Made by a program: the position numbers and the translations under genes. The notes under the pieces were generated by a model that saw nothing but the letters and a program-made list of their open reading frames with translations, was not told the origin of the DNA and did no database searches. A stretch of DNA of 19,836 nucleotides from Leyella stercorea (GTDB lineage: Bacteria; Bacteroidota; Bacteroidia; Bacteroidales; Bacteroidaceae). Where the stretch lies: NCBI RefSeq assembly GCF_019052365.1, contig NZ_JAHQUY010000055.1, positions 1 to 19,836 of the forward strand, given 5' to 3'. Numbering within the stretch: position 1 is the stretch's first letter; each line of letters begins with the position of its first letter. Of the stretch, positions 1 through 7,900 are shown piece by piece.

Positions 1-2
1 TG

Positions 3-33
3 CAAAGGTATAGCTTTTTTGCAAACCTCCAAA
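3..33 (-). promoter_or_regulatory. Bacteroidetes-type promoter reading out of the left edge
   Basis: On the minus strand, TTTG (complement of 30-33) is followed after exactly 19 bases by TACCTTTG (complement of 3-10). This matches the Bacteroidetes vegetative promoter form, TTTG at -33 and TAnnTTTG at -7. It would drive a gene lying to the left of the window. The match is seen directly; promoter activity is inferred. Confidence 0.6.
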
Positions 34-318
34 ACTTTTGCAGAAAAAAGTTGGGTTTTTAGTTCGATTTTAACAGATGTTTACAATTAAAGCACATAAT
101 TGTGGGCGTACACATTATAATATTATAGGCGAGTGAGAGGAAAATAGTAGCGGAAATAAAAGCCTCCGCAGCAGGAAGCAGGAGGATTTGCAGTAGAGGA
201 TGTAAAGAAAAACACCCGACTATGCTAAAAATAGAAACTCGACTACTCTAAAATCAGCTGTAGGAGGCTACATTTGCATTGCCAACTGCGCTATTTTATT
301 TGCACTCGACTTGGTGCT
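34..318. other. Gene-free stretch, no gene recognised
   Basis: No convincing coding sequence is seen here. The stretch is AT-rich to about 130. A weak GCGGA/TCCGC inverted pair lies near 163-178. Two similar blocks containing CGACTA and CTAAAA lie at about 217-256. A GGAGGCTAC stretch sits near 263-273. The short ORFs have no family resemblance and are disrupted by repeat-like sequence. The region looks like degenerate intergenic sequence between two minus-strand genes, one of them outside the window. Confidence 0.4.
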
Positions 319-339
319 GCGGAGGCCAGAGACCTCCGC
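319..339. repeat. GCGGAGG/CCTCCGC palindrome
   Basis: GCGGAGG (319-325) and CCTCCGC (333-339) form a perfect 7-bp inverted repeat around a 7-nt loop, followed by TAC. The same motif, GTAGCGGAGG with its complement, recurs at 14004-14031 just behind the M3 peptidase gene. It is therefore probably a dispersed intergenic palindrome of this genome. Function unknown. Confidence 0.5.
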
Positions 340-379
340 TACTAAGTTGGATGCGTACGATGTCCAATCGGATTGCGTT

Positions 380-445
380 CGGAATCCGATCGGACGGCGG
401 ACGGAATCCGATTGGATGGCGGACGGAATCTGATCGGATGGCGGA
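380..445. repeat. Three tandem 22-bp repeats
   Basis: Three contiguous 22-bp units start at 380, 402 and 424. They share the form CGGAATCYGATYGGAYGGCGGA and differ only at C/T positions. A partial, diverged unit seems to precede them (CCAATCGGATTGCGTT, 364-379). The array lies beyond the terminator of the PAP2 gene, outside any credible gene. All differences are C/T transitions, consistent with duplication followed by point mutation. Confidence 0.85.
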
Positions 446-480
446 CGCCACCAAAGGACAAAAGCTGCGGTTAAGGCATG

Positions 481-514
481 AAAAAAGGTATGGCGAGCGC
501 CATACCTTACTATG
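481..514 (-). terminator. Rho-independent terminator of the PAP2 gene
   Basis: AAGGTATGGC (485-494) and GCCATACCTT (499-508) form a perfect 10-bp stem with a GAGC loop. On the minus strand the stem is followed directly by a T run (complement of 481-486). It sits about 45 bp past the stop codon of the minus-strand phosphatase gene, the expected place for its terminator. Confidence 0.8.
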
Positions 515-556
515 ATTGGATAGAATGTTCAAGACATGAGGGGATTGGAGAATGGG

Positions 557-1150
557 CTATATCTTCAGCTTTTCGCATAGGAACTTCAGGAGCGAATAGA
601 AGAGGACGGCGAAGAGCGAGCCGACGCTGGCTCCGCAGAAGAGGTCGCCGAAGTAATGGACGCCGAGATACATTCGCGAATAGCTCACTACGATAGCCCA
701 GGAGAACATCATCACCGTGAACCACTTGTTGCGGAAAACGAGTGACATGAACATAGCGAGAGCAAAGGTGTTGGCTGCATGGCATGAGGGGAATCCGTAT
801 CTGCCTCCGCGATATCCGTTGACGACATGCACCAAATGCGACAACGGATTGTTGAGATTGGCAGGACGCAGACGGCACACTTCGGGACGAATGAGAGAGG
901 CGCAAGTCTGGTCGGCTGCGAGTATTATCAATCCGATGGTGATTAGACATAGTGTTGCGCGTTTCCATGAGAAACGACGAAAGAGCATATACGTGAGCAC
1001 TATGTAGAACGGCACCCATATCCAACGCCCACTGATACACCACATTACGGCATCGAAGAAAGGGCTGTGCGCACCGTTGACGATGAGCAAAAGACGGGCA
1101 TCGAGATCGGCAAGCCACAAGATAATTTCCTTAAAAAAATTGAACCACAT
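557..1150 (-). CDS. PAP2-family membrane phosphatase
   Basis: This is an integral-membrane phosphatase of 197 residues, a normal length for a bacterial PAP2 protein. The three-part signature is present: R88-x6-R95-P96 (the usual first Lys is Arg), P121-S122-C123-H124 (usual form PSGH, Gly here Cys), and S158-R159-x5-H165-x3-D169. H124 and H165 would be the catalytic histidines. About five hydrophobic segments surround these motifs (roughly 46-57, 66-82, 125-139, 143-157 and 171-190). Such enzymes dephosphorylate lipid phosphates such as undecaprenyl diphosphate, phosphatidylglycerol phosphate or lipid A, usually on the outer face of the inner membrane. The substrate cannot be read from the sequence. 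The gene is divergent from the mutarotase-fkp pair, has its own terminator, and has a TAACTTTG box upstream. Confidence 0.9.
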   Translation of the reverse strand: MWFNFFKEIILWLADLDARLLLIVNGAHSPFFDAVMWCISGRWIWVPFYIVLTYMLFRRFSWKRATLCLITIGLIILAADQTCASLIRPEVCRLRPANLNNPLSHLVHVVNGYRGGRYGFPSCHAANTFALAMFMSLVFRNKWFTVMMFSWAIVVSYSRMYLGVHYFGDLFCGASVGSLFAVLFYSLLKFLCEKLKI

Positions 1151-1197
1151 TTTAGTATATTTGTTTTGTCAAACACTTAGCACTAAGAATAGTTTTG

Positions 1198-1205
1198 CAA
1201 AGTTA
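1198..1205 (-). promoter_or_regulatory. -7 box for the PAP2 gene
   Basis: The minus strand reads TAACTTTG here, a full match to the Bacteroidetes TAnnTTTG box, about 48 bp before the phosphatase start. No TTTG lies at the ideal -33 distance; the nearest is only 12 bp upstream. A small palindrome, CTTAG-CA-CTAAG (1176-1187), lies between the box and the gene and would fall in the 5' leader. Confidence 0.45.
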
Positions 1206-1255
1206 CAATTAAATATGCAAATAACTACTTTCGGAACACAATTTTGCGCATTTTT

Positions 1256-1286
1256 ATTGTTTTGTTCAATTGTTTCAGTAACTTTG
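1256..1286 (+). promoter_or_regulatory. Promoter for the mutarotase-fkp pair
   Basis: ATTG (1256-1259), one base off TTTG, is followed after 19 bp by TAACTTTG (1279-1286), a perfect -7 box. This predicts a leader of about 30 nt before the ATG at 1322. It diverges from the PAP2 box about 75 bp away, which carries the identical TAACTTTG octamer. Confidence 0.55.
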
Positions 1287-1321
1287 TAGGATAAAGACAT
1301 GTATTCACTAATTGTATCGTT

Positions 1322-1702
1322 ATGACAGAAGGATATAAGAGTAAGGAGTATGGTGTGCCGACAAAGCGTTTCGTGCAGACCATGGACTTGAAGGATGACA
1401 GCGAACTGATTCGCAAATACCGCGAGGCTCACGACAGGGAGCATTTTTGGGATGAGATAAAGGAGGGCATCAAGACGGTGGGTATTCTTGAGATGGAGAT
1501 ATACATCTTAGGCAACCGACTGGTAATGATAGTAGATGCGCCGGTAGACTTCGACTGGGATACGGCTATGGAGCGCCTCGCTACCCTACCCCGTCAGGAG
1601 GAATGGGAGAAGCATGTAGCTGAGTTCCAGAACTGCTCGGCGGACGCCACAAGCGACGAGAAATGGCAGATGATGGAACGCATGTTCTATCTGTACGAGT
1701 AG
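1322..1702 (+). CDS. RhaM-type (L-rhamnose mutarotase family) protein, possibly acting on L-fucose
   Basis: The protein has 126 residues and the compact ferredoxin-like pattern of the RhaM/YiiL (DUF718) family. It starts with a KRFVQTMDLK strand. Next comes KYREAH with Y33 and H37, matching the active-site Tyr and His of E. coli RhaM. Then follow a Trp in HFWDEI, the MEIYILGNRLVMIV strands, an EEWEKH helix and the terminal MFYLYE. RhaM enzymes interconvert alpha and beta anomers of a 6-deoxyhexose. Here the gene precedes fkp by 121 bp on the same strand, so acting on L-fucose ahead of the kinase is more likely than on rhamnose. That substrate is inferred from context. The N-terminus is about 14 residues longer than in RhaM. 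Confidence 0.85.
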   Translation: MTEGYKSKEYGVPTKRFVQTMDLKDDSELIRKYREAHDREHFWDEIKEGIKTVGILEMEIYILGNRLVMIVDAPVDFDWDTAMERLATLPRQEEWEKHVAEFQNCSADATSDEKWQMMERMFYLYE

Positions 1703-1712
1703 ATGAAAAGAA

Positions 1713-1774
1713 GGTGAGATGGTGAGGTGGTGAGGTGGTGACATATGCAAATTTCAACATCTCACCATCTCAAC
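1713..1774. repeat. Octamer repeat with inverted arms between mutarotase gene and fkp
   Basis: Four contiguous 8-mers (GGTGAGAT, GGTGAGGT, GGTGAGGT, GGTGACAT; 1713-1744) are followed by a 14-nt core (1745-1758). Two 8-mers of the opposite sense follow (ATCTCACC, ATCTCAAC; 1759-1774). A transcript could fold into a hairpin. The array starts 11 bp after the mutarotase stop codon and ends 49 bp before fkp. Its plan parallels the heptamer elements at 9361-9522 and 16134-16252, with a different unit. Confidence 0.8.
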
Positions 1775-1823
1775 ACACACATTATTATATATATAAATAC
1801 TTAACACAAAATACAGACAGCAA

Positions 1824-4709
1824 ATGAAGAAACTTTTATCGTTGCCCCCTAATCTTGTGGGCAGTTTTCACGACATAGCCGAACTGCCGCAGAGCGAGTG
1901 GTTCTGTACTAACGACCCTGTAGGCAAGAAACTCGGTTCGGGCGGCGGCACAACATGGCTGCTGCGCGCAGCTTACGAGGACTATAAAGCTCAGAACGCC
2001 GACGCTGCGAGCTTCGACGAATGGCTGGCAGCCGACAAGCGACTGCTGCTGCACGCCGGCGGACAGAGCAGACGTCTGCCGTCTTACGCTCCGTCGGGCA
2101 AGATACTCACGCCGCTGCCGGTGTTCCGCTGGGAGCGCGGACAGAGTCTGAACCAGAACCTGCTGTCGCTGCAGGTGCCGCTCTACCAGCGCATCATGGA
2201 CATCGCCCCGCGCGGTCTGAACACGATGATAGTGAGCGGCGACGTGTACATACGCTCTACAGAACCGCTGCAGCCGATACCCGAGGACGCAGACATCGTA
2301 TGCTACGGCCTGTGGCTTGGCCCCGAGATTGCGAAGGACCACGGCGTGTTCGTAAGCACCCGCGAGAAGCCCACCGAACTGAAGTGCATGCTTCAGAAGC
2401 CTTCGGTGGAGACGCTCTCGGCGCTGCTCACCGACCACTTCTACCTCACCGACATCGGCGTATGGATTCTATCCGACCGCGCCGTGAAGGTGCTCATGCA
2501 GCGTTCTACAAACGGAACCGACATAGCCAAGGACGAGGTGGTGAACTACGACATGTACGGCGAGTTCGGCTGTGCTCTCGGCTACGAGCCGGGCGTGAAG
2601 GACGAGGCTGTGAACGCGCTGAAGACCGTGATACTGCCGCTGCCGGGCGGCGAGTTCTACCATTTCGGTACATCGCACGAGCTGCTCTCGTCGATGCTCG
2701 CCATACAGAACATCGTGAACGACCAGCGCGAGATTATGCACCACGACCGCAAGCCCCATCCGTCTATCTTCGTGCAGAACACAGAACTGAAGCCCAAGTG
2801 GACACAGCAGAACCGCAACGAGTGGGTGGAGAACGCATACGTAGGCGAGAACTGGACGCTGACGCAAGACAACATCGTGACTGGCGTACCCGAGAACGAC
2901 TGGACGCTGACGCTCGCCGAGGGTCAGTGCGTAGACGTAGTGCCTGTAGGCACAGACAGCTGGGCTGTGCGTCCGTACGGCTTCAACGACAAGTTCCGCG
3001 GCGACCTGGCTGAGGTAGAATACCTCTGCCGTCCATTCGCAGAGTGGGCTGCTGAACGCGGCGTAGACATCGACGCGATAGAAGGTCGCCACGACCTGCA
3101 GGCAGCACGCATCTTCCCCGTTGTGGACAACACCGACGACATGGGCATCGTGCTGCGCTGGATGCTCGGCGAGAGCACACTGGCAGAGGGCAAGGCTATA
3201 TGGGAGAAGGCACAGCGCATGAGCGCCGACGAGATAAGCGCCGAAGCCAACCTGCGCCGTCTTGTGGAGCAACGCACCAAGTTCCGCCTGAAAAACCTGC
3301 CGATGATTGCGAAGAACTGGCAGCACAGCGTGTTCTACCAGAGCGACCTGCAGACCGTAGCACGCGAGTACGGCAAGCACAACGTGCCATTGCCCGACGC
3401 CCTGCCCGAGCAGGCACCGCTTCTGACGCGCACCTGCGACGCCATGTTCCGCTCAGAAGCCGAGCGTCTGCGTTCAGGAGGCAACGCACAGAGCGCCGAT
3501 AATGCAAAGAAATTCGAGACAGAAGCGTTCTCACTGCTCCGCGAAGGACTCACCACAGAGGCATTGCGCGTGAAGCAGCGCCCGCACCTGTCGGTATATG
3601 CCGACCAGATTGTATGGGGCCGTTCGCCGGTGCGCATCGACATAGCCGGCGGATGGACCGACACACCGCCGTTCTGCCTCATGGAGGGCGGCAACGTGGT
3701 GAACCTCGCCATCAACCTGAACGGACAACCGCCTCTGCAGACTTACGTGAAGCCCTGCGCCGAACCGCACATCATACTCAGAAGTATCGACCTCGGTGCT
3801 TCAGAGATTATCACCACATACGACGAACTATCGGCATATAACAAGGTCGGCTCGCCGTTCTCAATACCGAAGGCAGCCCTATCGCTCGCCGGATTCCTGC
3901 CGCGCTTCTGCAAGGACAGCTACCGCACACTCGAGGAGCAGTTGCGTGCGTTCGGTTGCGGCATCGAGGTGACGCTACTCTCAGCGATACCAGCCGGAAG
4001 CGGACTCGGCACCAGCTCGCTGCTCGCGTCGACGGTGCTCGGAGCGCTCAGCGACTTCTGCGGACTCGGCTGGGACAAGACCGAGATTGGCCACCGCACA
4101 CTCGTTCTCGAACAGCTGCTCACCACCGGCGGCGGCTGGCAAGACCAGTACGGTGGACTTCTGCCTGGCATAAAGCTGCTGCAGACAGAGCGCGGATTCG
4201 GTCAGAGTCCGGATGTGCGCTATCTGCCCGGCGATCTCTTCCAGCAGCCCGACTACCGCGAATGCCACCTATTATATTATACAGGCATCACGCGCACGGC
4301 AAAGACTATCCTCGCCGAGATTGTGCGCCGCATGTTCCTCAACGAGCACGACGAACTGCTGCAGTTGCGCGAGATGAAGGCGCACGCTCTTGAGATGTTC
4401 GACGCAATACAGCGCCTCGACTTCGAGCGCATGGGACGTCTCGTCGGCAAGACATGGCAGCAGAACCAGCTGCTCGACGCCGGCACCAATCCGCCTGCCG
4501 TAGAAGCACTCACAAGACTCATAGACGACCTCTGCCTCGGCTACAAACTGCCTGGCGCAGGTGGCGGCGGCTACCTATACATGGTGGCTAAGGACGTGGA
4601 AGCGGCTGCACGCATACGCAGCATTCTCAACGAGAACCGACCGAACGACAAGGCACGCTTCGTAGAGATGAGCCTGTGCAAGGACGGATTCCAAGTGAGC
4701 AGAAGCTAA
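1824..4709 (+). CDS. fkp: Bifunctional L-fucokinase / L-fucose-1-phosphate guanylyltransferase
   Basis: Fkp converts free L-fucose with ATP and GTP into GDP-L-fucose, the donor for fucosylated capsule and surface glycoproteins in Bacteroidales. The length of 961 residues fits the family (Bacteroides fragilis Fkp is about 950). The N-terminal half is the guanylyltransferase, with the nucleotide-binding stretch LLLHAGGQSRRLPSY (H77, G79, G80, R83, R84) and a K in PSGK after it. The C-terminal part from about 595 is a GHMP kinase. It shows all three motifs: RIDIAGGWTD (604-613), PAGSGLGTSS (723-732) and KLPGAGGGG (908-916). No signal peptide is present, so it is cytoplasmic. It is probably transcribed with the upstream mutarotase gene and ends at a strong terminator. 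Confidence 0.97.
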   Translation: MKKLLSLPPNLVGSFHDIAELPQSEWFCTNDPVGKKLGSGGGTTWLLRAAYEDYKAQNADAASFDEWLAADKRLLLHAGGQSRRLPSYAPSGKILTPLPVFRWERGQSLNQNLLSLQVPLYQRIMDIAPRGLNTMIVSGDVYIRSTEPLQPIPEDADIVCYGLWLGPEIAKDHGVFVSTREKPTELKCMLQKPSVETLSALLTDHFYLTDIGVWILSDRAVKVLMQRSTNGTDIAKDEVVNYDMYGEFGCALGYEPGVKDEAVNALKTVILPLPGGEFYHFGTSHELLSSMLAIQNIVNDQREIMHHDRKPHPSIFVQNTELKPKWTQQNRNEWVENAYVGENWTLTQDNIVTGVPENDWTLTLAEGQCVDVVPVGTDSWAVRPYGFNDKFRGDLAEVEYLCRPFAEWAAERGVDIDAIEGRHDLQAARIFPVVDNTDDMGIVLRWMLGESTLAEGKAIWEKAQRMSADEISAEANLRRLVEQRTKFRLKNLPMIAKNWQHSVFYQSDLQTVAREYGKHNVPLPDALPEQAPLLTRTCDAMFRSEAERLRSGGNAQSADNAKKFETEAFSLLREGLTTEALRVKQRPHLSVYADQIVWGRSPVRIDIAGGWTDTPPFCLMEGGNVVNLAINLNGQPPLQTYVKPCAEPHIILRSIDLGASEIITTYDELSAYNKVGSPFSIPKAALSLAGFLPRFCKDSYRTLEEQLRAFGCGIEVTLLSAIPAGSGLGTSSLLASTVLGALSDFCGLGWDKTEIGHRTLVLEQLLTTGGGWQDQYGGLLPGIKLLQTERGFGQSPDVRYLPGDLFQQPDYRECHLLYYTGITRTAKTILAEIVRRMFLNEHDELLQLREMKAHALEMFDAIQRLDFERMGRLVGKTWQQNQLLDAGTNPPAVEALTRLIDDLCLGYKLPGAGGGGYLYMVAKDVEAAARIRSILNENRPNDKARFVEMSLCKDGFQVSRS

Positions 4710-4725
4710 CCGCTTTAGTTGAAAC

Positions 4726-4773
4726 AAAAAAACACGAGCTGGAAAGATTTTCCAACTCGTGTTTTTTGTTTTT
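4726..4773 (+). terminator. Rho-independent terminator after fkp, possibly bidirectional
   Basis: Arms at 4728-4744 and 4750-4766 form a 17-bp stem with one C/A mismatch and an AGATT loop. T runs follow on the plus strand (4762-4773), and A runs precede it (T runs on the minus strand). It starts 17 bp past the fkp stop. It may also stop transcripts of the convergent secreted-protein gene. Confidence 0.85.
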
Positions 4774-4939
4774 AAGCCTTACTAAGCCTTTCTAAGCCGC
4801 TTTGAGCCATTGATGGCTTCAAGCACTTTTTTCAATAAGCCTTTCTAAGCCTCTTTAAGCCTTTCTAAACCGAGGGGAAAGGCAAACTAAGCCGCTTTAA
4901 GCCTTTCCAAACCGAAGAAGAAGGCTAACTAAGCCCTCC
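4773..4939. repeat. Degenerate 10-bp-period repeat field (TAAGCCTTTC)
   Basis: Units of about 10 bp with consensus TAAGCCTTTC run through the convergent gap. Clear units start at 4773, 4783, 4793, 4836, 4846, 4856, 4888 and 4898, with decayed units between (for example TGAGCCATTG at 4803 and TAAACCGAGG at 4866). Spacers of 10-13 bp break the phase twice. AAGCCTTTC also resembles the start of the next palindrome. No coding potential is seen. Confidence 0.75.
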
Positions 4940-4962
4940 CCGACGGGGAGGGTTGGGAGGGG
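4934..4962. repeat. GC-rich palindrome 3' of the giant secreted-protein gene
   Basis: CCCTCCCCG (4934-4942) pairs with CGGGGAGGG (4944-4952), an almost uninterrupted palindrome. GGGAGGGGCTT (4955-4965) can pair instead with the flanking AAGCCCTCCC. The sequence abuts the stop codon of the minus-strand gene at 4965. It may help end or stabilise that transcript; no T run follows on the minus strand. Confidence 0.6.
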
Positions 4963-4964
4963 CT

Positions 4965-7900
4965 TTACTTGCGAACCACCTTCTTTCCGTTCACGATGTA
5001 GAAGCCGCGAGCGATGCCGTCGAGCGATTTAACGCCCTTAGCGATGCGCTTGCCGTCTACGGTGAAGACGTCGAAGGTGCCATCGATGGCGTTCACTACG
5101 CCGTTGATGTCAGTAACGACAGCCGACTTTGTAGCCTCCGACTCGCCGCCAGCATAGAGAGCAGACACAGCGTAAGTGTGCTTGCCGCTCGGAGCCTTAT
5201 CGGTGATGCGAAGCTCAGCGTTCGGATCGATGCGCTTCAGCAACTTGCCGTCGCGATAAACGTTGTAGCCGAGCACATTGCCGCAGCCAGCGGTGTAGGT
5301 GACGTCGTCGATCATGAACATATATGTGTCGGCAGTGTTGTTGTGGATAGCGAAGTAGGTTGCGCCGGCAGGCAAGTCAACCGTATACTCCTTCCACTCG
5401 CCGGTAGTAGCCTCAAACTTCTTGCCAGTCGACTTGAAATCGTCGAGAGTGATGCCCGATGTTGAGTAGAGCACCTCGAAGTTCTCAGAGTACTTAGTGC
5501 CCTGCGCATTGAAGTTGTTAGCCCAGAAGCTGACAGTCTGCGCCTCGCCACTGAGCGACGGCGAGATGAGCCAGTTGTCGGCAGGGATGAACTGTGAGTT
5601 CTCAACGCTGTAGAACGAAGCCAGATAGTGAATGCCAGAGTGAGGCTTCAAGCAAGCGTACTTGTCGAGCAACTCTGTCGGGAGCCATGTGCTCGGCTCA
5701 ACGATGGTGTAGGCGAAACGCTGGTTCTCGTTAGGATGCGGATAAGTCTTGCTGAACGGACCCTTAGCGATGCCCTTCTCGCCGTAAACGGAAGTCCAGT
5801 CGCCGAAGCTGTCCTTGCTCCATGCAGCGTATGCATCGAAGCCGTCAGTGACGCGATCGGATGTCTCGTTCACCTTTGTCCACTCCACAACGACGGTGCT
5901 CTCATCAGTAGCGGTAGCCGTCACGGCATCAGGACCGGTGAGAGTAGACGCGTTGAGCACCACCTCTGCAGCGTCCTCATTGTCCTCAGGCGTAGACTCA
6001 CCCTCTACAACCACCTCAGCCTTCAGCTTCAGCGGCGAAGCATCCATAACAGAAGTGCTGTATGTAAGCACCTCGGTGTGCGAAGCGTAAGAAGCGAGCG
6101 ACTCCTTAATGGTCTTTGTGTCTACCATCTTGTCGCCAGCATAGAGATTCACGGTGTAGTTGTCTACAGCCACGCTACCCATGTTCGTAACCATAACATG
6201 CGCCGTAACCTTGTCGCCCTTGCGCACCTTTGAAGGAACAGAGAGCGTAGCGCGCAGATCCTTAGCCACTACGTCGCGAACGTAAATCTGGTCGAAGTAG
6301 ACGCTCTCGCCTTCTGCAGCCGAAGTGACGAAAGTGAACATCACGTAAGGCAGAGAAGTATATTCAGCCGGTATTGTTACAGACGTTGTGCGCCAATCCT
6401 TGGCAGAATTGTCGAGCTTGCTGTAGTCGACAACGCAGAGCTGCTTCTCAGAGAGGTCGGGCTTGCGTATGTAAACCACCACCTTGCCCTTGGCGTCAGC
6501 CAGTGTAGACTTCGTAGAGAACACAAGAGTCGGGTTAGCTGCGCCCTTGAGCGAAATCTTACCCGAACCGAGCAGCGCAGCATCCTTGGCAGAAGCCGAT
6601 ACATAGCCGGCGCAGCCGCCGTCGCCATCAGCAGAGAAGCCCTGCATAAGGTTGAATGTAGACTCCTCGCTACCCTTCTCCTCGATAAACCACATGCTGT
6701 TGTCGAGTCTGCCGCCCTTGAAGTGCTCCTCGAACGGCAAGTCGTACGGCTTGCCCACGATGATGCCCGGCGACATTGCGCGCGGACCCTCGCCTACCGA
6801 GTTCTCTGCACCGAGAGCGTAGTTGATCATATCCTGGTCGCCATTGTTCACTTCGTAAGAGATTCCAACCTTCGGTTCCTCTACACAATCAATGAGTTCC
6901 AAGTCGGCACCAGTGTTGCCCTCGTGAATCTCATAAACGTTATATGACATTTCGCCATCAGGCATATAGCCTCCATGCTGACCAGTTGTGACCGGATCCC
7001 ATGTAAGGGTTATAACATCGTTGTCTACAGAATACTTGATGTTCTGCACCTTAGCCGGTGTGTCCTCACCGACATAAGCCTCAACAACCTTGCTCTCACG
7101 ACCAACACCCTCGTCGTTGCTTGCAATGACACTGTAATAGTTGTATCCGTTCTGCGCATAATTGTCGAGATAGTAATACTTCTGACCAGGCTTGATTGCG
7201 CCCATCTCCTGAATCACTTCGCCGTCGCGTACGATCTTCACCTCCATGTCAGAGGTGAGCTTAGTTCCGTCGATAGCCTTCGAAGGAGCAGTGAAGTCGA
7301 TGCGCACCTTGAGCGAGCCGTCGGTAGCTGCAGTTGTAGATATCTCGGTGATAGCATCAGGTGCCTTCAGCGAGTTGCCCACAACAGAGATGTTGTTAAG
7401 GATAAGCTGATAGCACCAGTCGGCGCTACTTGTACAGTGGAAACCGATGTACGCCACCTGGTCCTTGTCTACAACAATCTCCTTCTTAACGGTGACATAA
7501 TCCTGGTTGGTATACTCAGTCTTCGACGCTACCTCGTGTATCATGGCAGCGGCAGTAGGCTCAGCGCCGTACTTCACTTCGAGTTCCTCTGGGTAGCTTG
7601 CGCCCTGAGTAGCCACACGATACGTTACGTTATAGAGCACGCCAGCCTTCAGATTGAGACCAGGCAGAATGAGCCAGTCATCGTGGTTGTCTTCTGCATA
7701 CGAAATCTGAACAGCCGGCTGGTTCGAACCGTCGTTCTCGAGGAACGACCATGTTGTGCCGTCGTTGTTCTCGTCGAGAACAGTGAGGGTGTTCATCGAG
7801 TTTGCGTTCTCGAAGTTCTGACAGTAAGGCGGTTCGAGCACATCGCCGAACGATATGCTGTTCGACTTCACCGACTCGCTCTTGCGCTGTCCGCTTATGG

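Noticed and set aside
279..515. Small ORF across the 22-bp repeats
   Set aside because: Its residues follow the repeat and it overlaps a hairpin terminator; no homology-like pattern or ribosome-binding context.
2021..3013. Alternative plus-strand frame within fkp (330 codons)
   Set aside because: Arg- and Ala-rich shadow frame lying inside a gene whose three kinase motifs are intact.
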